DNA of 64,000 nucleotides from positions 11,661,954 through 11,725,953 of the forward strand of contig NC_085866.1 in assembly GCF_034702125.1 (NCBI RefSeq). The letters run 5' to 3'. A model generated the notes under the pieces. The model worked only from the letters and a program-made list of their open reading frames with translations. It made no database searches and was not told the origin of the DNA. This document shows positions 10,619 to 22,325 of the stretch, piece by piece (the first letter of the stretch is position 1; each line of letters opens with the position of its first letter). Source of the DNA: Engraulis encrasicolus. Its lineage: Eukaryota; Chordata; Actinopteri; Clupeiformes; Engraulidae. Position numbers and translations under genes: made by a program.

Positions 10619-10853
10619 GGTCCGTGTACCATTCGTTCTTTTATTTTTCGATTCAGAACCAAATAACGAAAAACGAAAAAACGGCTGGTTATTTCATTAT
10701 TTCGTTTTAGTGACAAACGAAAAAACTAATTTTGATCTGTATTTCCAATTTTTATTTTCTACTTAATTTCAAAATATCGGAAATGAAAAAAAGCAGACGG
10801 GGCATTTGTTATTTTTTGATATTTTCATCTCTGGCCTTATGTGCCCCGGAAGT
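10619..10853 (+). repeat. Left TIR of the IS3EU-like element
   Basis: About 235 bp, AT-rich, containing the GACAAACGAAAAAACTAATT block also found inverted at the right end. Confidence 0.85.
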
Positions 10854-10901
10854 TATGCAAGCCGACATAATCTCTGATTAAACTTTGTATGCCTATCAGT
10901 T

Positions 10902-13824
10902 ATGGCTGCGATCGAGATTCATGCTGAATATATCAAAGACTTGTTCGCAGCTGGCAAGACACACGCGGAAATTTCCGCCACACTGAAACAACATGGGGTG
11001 AAGATGTGCTCAGAAATGAGTATTAGAAGATTTTGTGAAAAACACAACCTACGACGCAAAGGACTGGTAACTGATGTGGAGCTGGAAAGAGCGGTAATGG
11101 GCTCGATACGTGAGGTAGGCTAGGCTATGTAGGCTAGGCCTATCTTATATTTCACTAGGTTATCTGAAGAATATGTAAGCTATAAAGTAGGCATAGGCCT
11201 ATTAGGCCTAACTATTATTTGCTTGGAATTTTACACAGGCGAGGTGACGATGATATGACGGCCCATAGTAGGTCAGTAGAAGTCGCAAGTCACTCATTTT
11301 GCACTTCAGCGGTGCTGCTCATTAGGCCCTACCTGGCAATATCGTGTCAGCAAGACCTAAATTATAAAAGTCAGAAACTGGTCTCTTGAAATTATCTGCG
11401 TAAACTGTGGTGCTATTTGCCCGACCCTGGAAATCCGCTGTCTCGGCCGCGTCAAGGTCTGTCCATGGTGCTGAAATCGCTGCACGCAAGTTGCAGTTTC
11501 ATGAGGGGCTACGTGATACAAAAAGACCTAGGCTAAATATAGCCTACTGTTGTACCCTTTTCATATTTTGAATAAAAATAACCTGAGATATTGGCTATTG
11601 TTTTCTCATTACCAGACAGGCCCATCCTATGGCCGTAAGTTTATGACTGGGTACCTGGCGCCATTCCTAACCCTAACCTGTCAGTAGGCTATTGCAATGT
11701 TTCTGAGTTTTACATTTGTGCCTTGACCAAAACTTCCTAAACCTAACATGTCACAGACAGCAGCATGACCACTGCGTAGGCTTCAGAGATGACGGTGATC
11801 TAAAGCAGCTTTTGGTCAGAACATTGGACTGTCGGGACAAAGGGTTTCATTTAATTGGTAAAAAGTTATCTGAGACTAAGTGCTGTAGGATCAATGGGAA
11901 ATGTTCGGAACATTGACGCATCGGACCAATGGTGCGTCGGAAAAATGAGCGGACCCCGCGTGTGGCACAACACAGAGTTGGGAAGGTACTGCGAGATATC
12001 CATCGCCCGTACCATGAGCAGCGATGTCAGGTATAATACGTTTTTCTTTGTAGGCTACGCTAACCTACAACCATGCCTCCCATAGGCCTACAAATTCACC
12101 TATAGCCTACTCTTATAGCCTATAGGCCTTCATCATCAGTTGTTGGGGGTAATGCATTACAAAAGTAATGTATTACTGTAATGCATTAGGCCTACATTTT
12201 GCTGTAATGCAGTAATGTAAGGCATTAGGCTACATGGCCAAAAAAATCTGTAATATTTACTTAGTTACAATGACATGACAATGACCTGGATTTTAGTGGT
12301 ATTCAGTGGCGGGTCAGAAAGAAGCCATTAGCCTTCTGAACCTGGTAGTTTTTAGTCTGTAGGGCCCATGCTGCCAGAAACACCTCCTGCATGGGAGGTG
12401 AAAAAGGCACGACTCATGAGCTTGATTAACACTAATGAATTGGCAGCTCCATATTTAGGCCTACAGTTCTTTTGGCGATAGTAACTAAAGTAATGCAAAA
12501 GTAATGTAATGCCTTAATTTTATATAGTAATATTGCAGTGTAAGGGATTATTCTGAAAAGACAGTAATATGTAATCAGTAATGCATTACAGTTTTTGAGT
12601 AACTTTCCCAACACTGTTCATCATTATGGAATGTGGTATGTGTCCCTTACAGGGAGCGCGAAATCTGAATCCTATTCCCTACCATGGCTATTACATGGGT
12701 CACAAACTTCACATGGATCAGAATGAGAAATTAGTGATGTTTGGCGTGACCCATGTAATAGCCTTGGATGGCTATAGTGGCAACATTGTGGCGCATTCAA
12801 GTATGCCGGTGAAAAATAACCTGGTGATCTATGAGGAAGTGTACAGGTGACTATCCACCCACTAATCCTTAAAGAACACTGTAGAATATTTTGAAATATT
12901 AAGTGATGAATCTAACCTGTAGTCTACCCATTTATGCAGACCTGCAGTTAGCCATCATGGGTTGTGGGATCAACTAAGAGTTGACCACGGCAGGGAATTC
13001 TACCTCTGCTTGTACATCCAGGAGAAATTGTCAGGACTGAGGCACGACACCACTGGCCCACCATACCGACAAACCGCCTCTACATCGGTAAAATTGCTAA
13101 GTTATGAATTGTTAGTGGGATGCAGTGAATTAACCCGTCACTATACTTACATTACTTGTGTTACTCCCTACGCTTTTTTTGGTGATTCAACAGAACCATC
13201 GTGTGGAGAGGATATGGTCAGAGGTGAACCAACGTGTTAATTATCCACTTAAAGAAGCCCTAATTCAGATGCAGGATCAAGAGCTTATTGATATGGAGGA
13301 TGATTTAATCAAATACTGCACTTCAAACCTGACCCGCACATTAAGCGACATTGGATTAACCAGACTGGTGAACGCATGGAATGCCCACAGAGTGCCAGGT
13401 ATAATTAACACAACCTAGCAATATTATCAATAATTTACTTAAGTGTCTCATCTGTTGGCTGACGAGACATCTAGGAAGAAACACACAAAATACCCAAGTT
13501 GCTGTATGCTGTGATGGCATTAAAAGTTATGTTGTGGCAATCCTCATATCAATGCATCTTCGCATTTCCTATTTTCAGGACGTGGGAGCTAGCTGCAGGT
13601 GGTTGTCCTAAAAAAGTCCCTCAAAGCATGCTTCCCAGTGCCTCTGCTTTGACAAACATGTATGAGGAAGAATTGGGTGCGTCGCTGACTTGGTCAGCTG
13701 AATTTGGAAAGGACCCCTTTCCATCTGAGGAGACCAAATGCTGCGCAGGAGAGATTTGCACAGCTCTACCCTGATGTTTCCGTGTTATTTAATGATGCTG
13801 TATGTAACATTTGTGAATGAGCAA
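10902..13824 (+). pseudogene. IS3EU-like transposase, spliced, frameshifted at 3' end
   Basis: Exons: 10902-11114 (ATG; helix-turn-helix region with [16 protein letters not shown]), 11616-~11665 (TGPSYGRKFMTGYLA), ~11935-12030 (RVAQHRVGKVLRDIHRPYHE), 12653-12846 (HKLHMDQNEKLVMFGVTH, ALDGYSGNIVA), 12940-13087 (LWDQLRVDHGREFYL), 13194-13398 ([19 protein letters not shown]) and 13580-13824 (ELAAGGCPKKV; later AQERFAQLYPDVSVLF in another frame). Boundaries of exons 4-6 are clean GT-AG with compatible phases. The three acidic residues expected of an rve-type DDE site are visible: D in MDQNEK, D in VDHG, E in VERIW. The last exon has two frame problems, near 13,590 and 13,740, and the exon near 11.9 kb is preceded by a stop, so the copy is probably inactive. 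Expected activity is cut-and-paste DNA transposition in the nucleus. Confidence 0.7.
12137..12616. mobile_element. hAT MITE (480 bp), CAGTKTTGGG termini
   Basis: Begins CAGTTGTTGGGGGTAATGC and ends ACTTTCCCAACACTG, with perfect 8-bp target duplication TTCATCAT (12,129-12,136 and 12,617-12,624). Interior is built of TAATGCATTAC-like words. It lies in the transposase intron and ends 36 bp before the exon-4 acceptor. Confidence 0.85.
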
Positions 13825-13884
13825 CATGATTTCTGGGAATAAAATACTTAAAATATTACACGGTGCATCTTAACGCTTATAGCA

Positions 13885-14085
13885 GAGATGTGGACTTGTG
13901 ACTTGGACTGACTTGTGACTTGAGTCGCAAAGGGCTCGGCTTGAGACTTGACTTGCCAATATTGGGAATGACTTGTGACTTGACTCGACTTGCATGTATT
14001 GACTCGAGATTTGACTTGACAGTTTTAGCTTGCAATGACTTGCAATAGCATTCCAAGTCTGATTAAGATTAAGTTTTTGCAATCC
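13885..14085. repeat. GACTTGTGACTTGA-rich repeat
   Basis: A dense cluster of GACTTG and CTTGACT words in imperfect tandem order. Similar 'gacttg' repeats occur in teleost hAT-like elements. No termini were identified. Confidence 0.5.
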
Positions 14086-14648
14086 TGAAATAATTTTGTG
14101 TGTCTGTGTGCTTTTTTGTTTTTTGTTTTTCTACAGGAGCGTCATTTTGGAAGCAAAATGCCCGTAAGATATTTGCTGTGAAGGAAGACGAAGTAATGCA
14201 GCAGCAAGAATCGAAGAGGCAAAAAACAAGGTACTTTGAATAGAAGTCATGGTTTTGCTGAGGTACACAATCCTATTACAATCCCTCTGTTGGGGTGTAC
14301 ACTCCTTTGAATGTTTCTTCACGAGAGGCGGTGAATTAATGCAGTGGTAACATATCCCATGTGGAAACAAATACTTCAGTTATAGCCTATTCCTTTATAA
14401 TTGTATTGTAATATTATATCATATTATATTATAGGCCTAATGTATATTAATATGGGCCCCGGGACACTGTGCACTGGAAAGAATGGGCCTCGACGTCAAA
14501 AAGGTTAAGAATCCCTGCTCTAGTGTATCAATGCGCCAAGGCTTGTTCATAAGCATTACATGGTGAATTGACACAGTACACATTTAATTAAGCGGGCTTG
14601 CGGAGCAAGGACCCTTGCAGAGCAAGGCCCGATTATAGTAATCTCTAA

Positions 14649-15035
14649 GGGGTCTTACACACCAAGGCGGTAAAGCGTCGCGGAACGGCCGCGTTTTTTA
14701 CCGGCGTCGGTGAAAATACATTGAAACCTATCTGTCCTTACACACCAACCGGCGGTAGTCGGGCGTCAGCGGCGCGGGAGCCGACTCCGCGCCGCGCTGC
14801 ATTTGGAAAATAGAACTCCAGCGTATTTTTCACGCCGGCAACCGGCGGTGTCTCATTCAAATGAATGGCAAAGTAGCACGCTAGCTTTAGCTGTGGGGAG
14901 GGTTTTGAACAGGACTGGCCGCGCACGCCGACGCTGTCAGTGTGCAAGGCAGAGAAAAGCACGCCGGCCAAAACTAAGCAGAAAGACCGCGTCCGTCCTG
15001 CGACCGTTCCGTTCCGCCTTGGTATGTTTTGGCCC
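14649..15035 (+). mobile_element. Harbinger-type MITE, copy E (387 bp)
   Basis: Same family, TAA target duplication at 14,646-14,648 and 15,036-15,038. It inserted into the IS3EU-like element, so it is younger than that insertion or was carried with it. Confidence 0.87.
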
Positions 15036-15890
15036 TAAGTCCTGTTTCTTTATTATCTATTTATTGATCGTTCTTGTGCAGGGCAGCAGCAAAAATAGAA
15101 AATGGATCTCCTCCTAGGCCTTTCGAGATAGAGACACCGTTCAAACACTAAAACGACCGGCTCGGCTTGGAGATCGCGTATAGTTATAGGCTTCTTCGTG
15201 TCTCTTGTCGTTTTCCCGTTTTTGGCGATTTTGTGAAAGCCTGGGTGCCCATTGAAAACAGTGATGGAACCTCCATGAACCAAAGTTCCGCCACTCTAAA
15301 GATTAGAGTGTAGGAGGCTTTTTCGGTCATAAAACATCAACACTTTCACCTAGAAGTTTAGTTGGCGCGTTGTTAGCGAGCTCTATGGGATGTCTCCAAA
15401 TTGTCAAAGTTTCATCTCCCAACTCCCAATACTTTTTAAATGGCAGGTTTGTAAAAAAAACAGGCCTAGGTCTATGGAGAATCCCAGTCTTTCCAAAAAT
15501 GCATTTTTCAAGAGATCAGCGCATGTCCCACACGGAGGTCCATTTGTGCCTGAACCCTTTAACCTATAAACTTCATTCAAAGACTGTTAGAGAGATCACA
15601 AGCATGACTCCGATCTGTGAAAAGGACACGTGCCAACTCCTTTTAGTTTTTTTACAACGATGTTGTAAAGACAAAAAACTCATTCTCATTCTCTCCCCTG
15701 TATAAGGCTCAATACTAACTGTCAGTTAGTATCAGAACAGCTGCTCCCAATGAAGGGTTCCATCTTAACTGCCACTGTCTCAAGATTCTATTCTTAACGA
15801 GCAGGTGCGAGCAGCCATTCTAGAAGTCTATTGTTCAGCTCTTCAATGCAATGTGATATAGTCTTGCTGGACTATGCATGACAGCTAGCT
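15036..15890. other. Unassigned interior of the IS3EU-like element
   Basis: No gene recognised. An inverted pair around 15,290-15,320 (CCACTCTAAA / TTAGAGTGTAGG) is small. Confidence 0.4.
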
Positions 15891-15894
15891 GCTT

Positions 15895-16445
15895 GGCATA
15901 ATGGGAATGCATGCTGCTGGATTAGAGATATGGAGGTTGAGGGTTCGAACCCCACCTGAAGCCATGTTGATTTTCAAAATTATATCATATGCAGTGTTCC
16001 TTGGCCAACTTAAAATGCCATGTATGTCATTTAGTATGAATGGCAAATGTGCTGAATTACAGATATGGAGGTTTGGGGTTCGAACCCCAGTCGAAGCCAT
16101 GTTGATTTTCAAAATTATATCATATGCAGTGTTCCTTGGCCAACTTAAAATGCCATGTATGTCAATTAGTATGGATGGCAAATGTGCTGAATTACAGATA
16201 TTGAGGTTGGGGGTTCGAACCCCAGTCAAAGCCATGTTGATTTTCAAAATGATATCATATGCAGTGTTCCTTAGCCAACTTCAAATATCATGTATTGTAT
16301 GTCATTTAATATCAATCGCAAAGGGGCTGGATTACAGATATGGAGGTTGTGAGTTCGAATCCCGCTCGAAGCCATGTTGATTTTCAAAATTATATCATAT
16401 GCAGTGTTCCTTAGCCAACTTAAAATACCATGTATGTCATTTAGT
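15895..16445 (+). repeat. Four tandem 135-bp repeats, each with a pol III B-box-like motif
   Basis: The motif GGGTTCGAACCCC occurs at 15,941, 16,076 and 16,211 and as GAGTTCGAATCCC at 16,351, i.e. spacings of 135, 135 and 140 bp. Each unit also carries GCCATGTTGATTTTCAAAAT and a CAGTGTTCCTTGGCCAACTT block. GGTTCGAACCC fits the B-box consensus GGTTCGANNCC. An A-box-like TGGCATAATGGG lies upstream of the first unit only. A complete tRNA fold is not apparent: the T-stem has a mismatch at one pair. Confidence 0.75.
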
Positions 16446-17747
16446 ATATCCCCAAAACGCAGAGCTACAACACTTTCAAGATGGCTGAATCCAAGATGGC
16501 TGAATTGTTTGGCCCATAACTTCTGACTGGGTGGATGGAGTTTTTCCAAGATTTCTTTTAGCTTTGTTTTCTCAATAGTACTTTGTTTCATCTCTGCCCC
16601 AAAAGGCAAGCCCGCTTCCAGCATTTTCTGTGAGAATGCATTTCTAGTTATCCTTGTTATTCATTGTCTTATTAGCCTGGTCGTGATGGAGCAGTGCTGG
16701 CGGGCAGCACGTTTGATCTAGGCAGCGAGCATGTCAACTGCGACCCGCGTGACGCACCCTGGTTAGAATTTGTCCACGACACGGCGTTAAGTTCTCCACG
16801 TGCTGCCTGTGAGGCAGTTCACTCGATGTTGCAAGTAGGAAGCAGCGTTTGTTCTCTGGTAATTACGTTAGATATTGCTGTCCATTTTGTTTGCCAAGCA
16901 TTCCACCCCACATTTTTAAGACCAAGCAGATCTCATTTCGATCACGAAAATTATGTGCTCGATTGGTTATTGCCTATTGACTTAGCTGTATTACCTCAGC
17001 CTTCAGAGTAGGCGTGGATGCTAGGTTGAGCAGGGCCACCATGAGGTAACTGGAATACCGGTCCCAATACGTAGGCTATGTCTTCACAATACCCATTGAG
17101 AGTACACATAAACTCTCGATGATATTACCCCATTGAATTAAACACATAGTTATCATTAACGTTTGCGCGTCTATGTGTGCCGTTTTTTGCCACTGAAATG
17201 TGGCAACACTCTGAATTTTGAGGTCGAACACGCTACAGGGAAATATAAGGAAATGGCTCGAGTGTCTAATAAACACTTTTTTTATTATTTAACCTTTATT
17301 TAACCAGGAAAAATAAACCCGTTGAGATTAAGAACCTCTTTTACCCTGATACAAATCAGGACCGGTCATGTGAAGCTATGTTGGGTCTTGAAATATTTGC
17401 AACTTCATGTTTCTTCTAGTTATTAGTAATTTTGAAACCTGAGGACTTCGATGGCATGAGTTGAGAGGGTGGGAAAGAGTACAGACTGCTTCCCCAAATT
17501 ACTTACTAGAACATCAAAAAAAACAAAATACATTACTCACCTGGAATATTCTGGATATTTTCTGCGCCGTCATGTCCTCTTCTCTGACGGCAATTTTTTT
17601 GTTTTCTCTTCGGAGAAAATAACTCAAGTCCATGATAACTAATTAGTTGCTAGCTCTACAATATCTGACCGTCCGCGTCGTCTGCACTGCAAAGAAGAGA
17701 TCCACCACGTTCGAGAGTATTCATTGGTCAACGGCAATCAGCTTAGC
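16446..17747. other. Unassigned interior of the IS3EU-like element
   Basis: Contains a fragment of the common teleost repeat TTTAACCTTTATTTAACCAG (17,288-17,307, continuing to about 17,370). No ORF resembles a known protein. Confidence 0.4.
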
Positions 17748-17994
17748 ACTTCCGGGGCAGATAAGGCCGAGCAATGAAAATATAAATTTTTTTAAAAATG
17801 GCACGTCGGCCCGTCGGCTTTTTTTTCATTGCCATAATTTTGAAATGAAAGAGAAAATAAAAATCGGAAATACAGATCAAAATTAGTTTTTTCGTTTGTC
17901 ACTAAAACAAAATAATGAAATAACAAGCCGTTTTTTCTTTTTTTTGTTATTTGGTTCTGAATAAAAAAACAAAAGAACGAATGGTACACGGACC
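17748..17994 (-). repeat. Right TIR of the IS3EU-like element
   Basis: Inverted copy of 10,619-10,853, ending GAATGGTACACGGACC and followed by target duplication CATCTA. Confidence 0.85.
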
Positions 17995-18140
17995 CATCTA
18001 CAACAATCATTGGCATTTGTATTGAAAGGAAGAAGAACACTAAAACAATTCAATCAGACATTCCATGACTGCCATTCTTTCTATTGAAGCAGGAGCAGTA
18101 TAAAACAATCAAGGTAGTGTAACAATTCTGCTTCAGTACC

Positions 18141-18320
18141 TTAAAGGGGTATGCCACTATTTTGGGGCTTAATACAATTAAAATCGTTGGCCAGGGTTTA
18201 TATAGGTGGTAAAGTGTCTTATTTTTCATGTAAGCCGTTGTCTTGTTTTAAGACAAGTTAGGAGGGAGCATGTCGTTAAGCTAGTGAAAGTCAATGGATC
18301 CGTGTAGCATGTAGCAATCT
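18141..18320 (+). mobile_element. TTAA-type MITE fragment (AGGGGTATGCCAC family)
   Basis: Starts TTAA then AGGGGTATGCCACTATTT; inverted relative of 276-510. It ends after one arm of the hairpin seen in the other copy (ATGGATCCGTGTAG). Confidence 0.6.
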
Positions 18321-19107
18321 CCTGCCTCATTTAGGCACTCATACACACCCATGTTGTAATAAAATTATAAATGTTGCTGAGCTGTGAAGAAATTCATTAC
18401 AATCAGTCTAGTTTACAAAGCATCCAATATTAGGTGATCCAGTACAAAACCAGTCAAAGCCACATCAGTCCCCTCTGGCAAAACGGAATGAAGTGCTACA
18501 ACGCACGGTCCCACAACCATTACGTAGGGAACTTCTATTTCATGCAACAGTTGTGGAAGAACTTCGGAGAAAATATAAAAACATGAAGAGAGAGAAGCAG
18601 ATGATTGCAAGAGCCACAGTGGGCAGACTCATGAAGAAATACAGATTGCAGACACTGGCACAAAAAAACTTGGATTCTCCTAGAAGAGAGCAAAGAAGCA
18701 AGGTAGCATAACCTCATTTGAATGAAAGGCAAGAAACATCAGGCCATGCACAAGGGAGAAAATAAAAACATTCTTCTTGAGGGACATCAGCCGTCTGACA
18801 ACAGGAAAAAAAGAAACCATCACTTAAAATAAACAGAAAAAGCAGAAGAGGCTATTGTTGGACACTCTCAAAAACCTCCACAGACGGTTTGTGACGGAAA
18901 ATGGAGAACAGGCATCGTTCTCTTTGTTTTGCAGGGCCCGACCATTCTGGGTGGTTCAACCAACGCATACTGACAGGAATACATGCCTGTGCAAGACCCA
19001 TGAAAACCTGCAGTACATGACAAGCCCTCTATACAGATGTGGCCTCTTACCATCAGAACACCTGGAAGAGCTTGCAGACGCAACCGTGTGTAACACTCTG
19101 TCTAAGG

Positions 19108-19456
19108 CAGTGGTTCCCAACCTTTTTCTTCAGGGACCCATGTTTTTACTATTGTAAGCTTTGGTGACCCAACCCGCACGAGACGGAGTCACAAGATGCC
19201 CTCTGTTTCCTGCGAAAACTAATTTTAGTCATTTTATTCCTCAATTAATCTTTGGTCAAATATAGAATAAATGTTTAATTTAGCACTTACAATTTGTTGC
19301 TTCTATGCATTTATTAGTTAAATGCTTTGTCATTTATTCAACAAGGGCTATATATATTTCAAATGAAACCCCTTGAAATCAAGAGGGCTCCGCGACCCCC
19401 TGTGGATCTTTGGCGACCCATAAGTTGGGTCCCGACCCATAGGTTGGGAACCAGTG
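19108..19456. mobile_element. hAT MITE (349 bp), CAGTGGTTCCCAACC termini
   Basis: Starts CAGTGGTTCCCAACC, ends GGTTGGGAACCAGTG. Perfect 8-bp target duplication GTCTAAGG (19,100-19,107 and 19,457-19,464). It interrupts a coding exon of gene X copy 1. Confidence 0.9.
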
Positions 19457-20053
19457 GTCTAAGGCATAGCATGTGCTTATGGAGAATGTGGCACCTGTAA
19501 GACCACAGCCGTGCCAACACTCCGGCCTGCCACAGATGATCCACTAAAATTTCCACAATGGGCAACAGAGCCCGTAACATGAGAGGAAAAGAAATCAGTG
19601 ATTACCATCAAGAAAGAGCACAATACAACAGAGGATGGGGCTCTGATGGAATTCAGGAGAGGATAGTCAAATTTAAAAGCCACCTTTTCAACATCTGCTG
19701 GCAGTACAGGGCTTACTGTGGAACAACAAGTGCCTGCTGCTCATCGATTTCAGTGAGAACTATCTATGCCAATATAGTGACGAGGTGCAATCTGTACATT
19801 TTGGGGGGTCACACCAGCAGGCCACCCTCCACATAGGTGTGCTATACACAGCCCAAAATCCTCCGCTGCCATTCTGCTCAATTTCACAGAGCAGACGGCA
19901 TGATCTGCCAGAAATCTGGGCCCACCTTCACCCAGTGCTGGTCAAGGAGAAGTTTCCTGAGGTGAGCCGCCTCCACTTCTACAGTGATAGCCCAGCAACC
20001 CAATACCGCCAGAGGGGAAACTTTTTTTTCTTTCCAGGGAACCCTTCAACTAT

Positions 20054-20308
20054 GGTGCCGTTTCCACATAGCTGGATATTTTTTTAGCAGGGTATTTTTT
20101 TCTCCTGCTACGTGGAAACTGGATAAAAAAAATCCTCCATTGTAACAAATGCGTTTCAGACCCCTAAACAGGATATTTTTTCTCCTGCACCTGGATTTTT
20201 AAATATCTGCTACGTGGAAACGGAAGGCCAAAACCAATGCAAAACCAATACAAGCAGGAGAAAAAAATATCCACATATAAAAATATCCAGCTACGTGGAA
20301 ACGGCACC
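20054..20308. mobile_element. MITE (255 bp) with GGTGCCGTTTCCAC termini
   Basis: Left GGTGCCGTTTCCACATAGCT and right inverse GGTGCCGTTTCCACGTAGCT differ by one base. Flanked by TAT on both sides (20,051-20,053 and 20,309-20,311). Two further TACGTGGAAAC words occur inside. Inserted in a coding part of gene X copy 1. Confidence 0.8.
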
Positions 20309-20557
20309 TATGACTTCCAAGAGGTAACCTGGAGGGGTTTTTTTTAAGGCCAATCAGGGCAAAGGAGCCCCAGATGGTGTTGGGGGCACCCTCAAAAGAT
20401 CAGCCGACAGGCTTGTGTGCATGGGCACTGATATTCAATCTGCCGAAATGCTTTATACGAAGCTCAAGGAGCGGGATACAACAGTGCAGCTGTTTTTTAT
20501 ACGGGAGGAGAGTGTGGAGGCCAAAGTGCAGGAAATGCTACAGGTAAGAGTTTTGTA

Positions 20558-20840
20558 GAGTGCGTTTTAATATGCGACCTTGCCTCCTCCACTTGCACTT
20601 GTCTCCTCGTCCCGCCTCCTGGCCCCTCCTCCGTGGAGAAAACGATTAAGTTTCCCAGCTGTCAGCCTAGCCACAACAACTTTTGAGGGACTGTTTTTCA
20701 TTCACCATCCCAATTGCAAATGAGAAAAAGACTCTACAATTGAGCTTTTTGCAAGATATTGAAATATAATGCTGTTGTCAGTGATGTCATCGTGACGAGA
20801 AGCAAGTGGTGGAGGCAAGGTCGCATATTGCAACGCTCTC
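20558..20840. mobile_element. MITE (about 283 bp), GAGTGCGTTTTAATATGCGACC termini, copy 1
   Basis: Inverted ends around TATGCGACCTTGCCTCC and GGAGGCAAGGTCGCATA. A second copy lies at 50,031-50,308. The body shares CAACTTTTGAGGGACTGT and AAATATAATGCTGTTGTCAG. Target duplication unclear. It lies in the intron before the last exon of gene X copy 1. Confidence 0.75.
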
Positions 20841-21407
20841 ATTGTACCCCAGACTTGTGCCACACCCACCTCTAATGGCGTTTCAGACTTGTATTGATAA
20901 GCACTCTCATTCATATGTCATTTTCTGTTGTCTTTTAAATAGCTACCCCCATTGACAGCAATCAAAGGGACCAAGCGCATACACCAGGTCCTCTACAGAG
21001 ATATCTCTTGTTTCTGTAGAAGACAGCAGGGGGTGATCGACTGCCCCTGCTATGAGCTGAAAGAGGCAGTCTTGCAAGAGGAGGAAGCTCACGGGCAAAA
21101 GAAGACGAGAGCCTCTGGGCCAGAGGTAATCAGCACCGACCATGTCGGAAGGTGGGTTGTGGTAGAGTATGACCACGAGTTCTACCCTGGAGTCATAACT
21201 CGAGTAGAAGATGGAAATGTGGAGGTGGACTGTCTACACAAAAAGGGGATCAACAAGTTTTACTGGCCAAGTCCATGGCGAGATATAAGCTGGTACGATG
21301 AAAGCCAGGTGCTCTGCCTCATTGAGCCAACAGCCGAACCAACAGCTAATGCAAGATACTTGCAGCTTAATACAGCCACATGGAAACTCATTGAAGAGCA
21401 AATGTAA

Positions 21408-22200
21408 TGAACCATAATGATTAAATTGTATGCATGATGATATGCGCTGATATATGTGATATGTGTTATTGTTAGACCATAACAGCTAAATGTTGTTGTT
21501 TTTATTGTGTTATAATGGTTAAATTGAAACGTAGCCATACCGCAGATGAAATGAAGTATGTGATTATTTGTTTTTCATTGATAACTTAAAAATGTTTGTT
21601 CCTCGAACTTTTATTCACATCTTTTGAGGATTACATTACTAAATAAAATAATATTTTGACACAATAACTATATCTTGTTAAAATGTTTGTGGTACTTAGG
21701 AGGGTTAGGAATAATAAATGCACCTATATATGTAGATTTGAAGAGATGACAATTTGTTCAGTGATATCAGTAAAAGGGATGTTCAAAAAAGTAATTTTAT
21801 ATAGGATACACCCATATACGGTTTTATTATCAAAACTTTTTATAGATTAAAACTAAATCCTATTATGGTATCAAAAGGGACAAATTATTACTATGAAAAT
21901 ATTCTTATTCATTTATATGGACATACTGAACTATATGCAATTTATAGGTTAATGTCCCTAACAGGGTGGAACATTTTCAGCAACAACATTTAATAAAACT
22001 GGCTGTAATTATTACTATATTCATCCCTGAGCTTGACCTTTATACATTTCTTATAGTTAAACATGTCAATATTGAAAAAAAATATAAAAAAATATATTTC
22101 ACTAGTATTTTTTCCCCAACTTTACAAACCTGAATTGTTGCCGCAAAAAGAGAATCACCCAACTAGTGATGCTGAGTGATAACTTTTGCCACATACCTCA
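21408..22200. other. AT-rich 3' region of gene X copy 1
   Basis: AT-rich with AATAAA-like words (for example near 21,640 and 21,710). No gene recognised. Confidence 0.4.
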
Positions 22201-22325
22201 CCCTCATAGGTAGCCTCGCGAGCCATCCTACGTACTTCCGCCAAAGGATTGGCTCCACTACGGTAGTCTGGCCGTGCTTCTCTGTGGAGTGCCTGGAGCA
22301 GTAGGATTTTGATCGCAAGAGAATG

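Larger units (their letters stand above)
10619..17994 (+). mobile_element. IS3EU-like DNA transposon, full length (7,376 bp)
   Basis: Starts GGTCCGTGTACCATTCGTTC and ends with its reverse complement. TIRs run 10,619-10,853 and 17,748-17,994 (about 235-247 bp, clearly alignable to CCCCGGAAGT). Perfect 6-bp target duplication CATCTA at 10,613-10,618 and 17,995-18,000. It carries a spliced transposase with an integrase-type DDE core, and later insertions: a hAT MITE (12,137-12,616) and a Harbinger MITE (14,649-15,035). The rest (15.0-17.7 kb) has a 135-bp tandem array and no recognised gene. The 6-bp TSD and rve-like core fit what I recall of the IS3EU superfamily; the assignment needs a search. 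Confidence 0.8.
18480..21407 (+). pseudogene. Teleost multicopy transposase-like gene X, copy 1
   Basis: Coding blocks in order: 18480-18711 (HATVVEELRRKYKNMKREKQ, RATVGRLMKKYRLQ), 18842-19099 (LKNLHRRFVTENG, RPFWVVQPTHTDRNTCLC, KTHENLQYMTSPLY), 19466-20050 (ACAYGECGTCKTT, QSVHFGGSHQQATLHIGV, SRRHDLPEIWAHLHPVL, DSPATQYRQRGNFF), 20345-20543 (GAPDGVGGTLKRSADRL) and 20943-21407 (YRDISCFCRRQQGV, DCPCYELKEAV, VGRWVVVEYDHEFYPGVI, NKFYWPSP, final stop at 21,405-21,407). Two MITEs interrupt exons and a third lies in the last intron. There are also frameshifts and stops around 19.56-19.78 kb. I recognise the family as multicopy in fish but cannot name its superfamily; the conserved DSPATQY and CPCY blocks are its best signatures. 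Confidence 0.6.

Noticed and set aside
15890..15960. Possible tRNA gene (A- and B-box-like motifs)
   Set aside because: The T-stem has a mismatch and no acceptor or anticodon stem pairs convincingly.
15901..16380. 159-residue ORF with internal repeats
   Set aside because: It is the translation of the 135-bp tandem array (multiple of three), not a repeat protein. The opposite strand gives an equally long ORF.
16694..17011. 105-residue ORF within the IS3EU-like element
   Set aside because: No recognisable domain, no splice context, and no match to the transposase; treated as chance.
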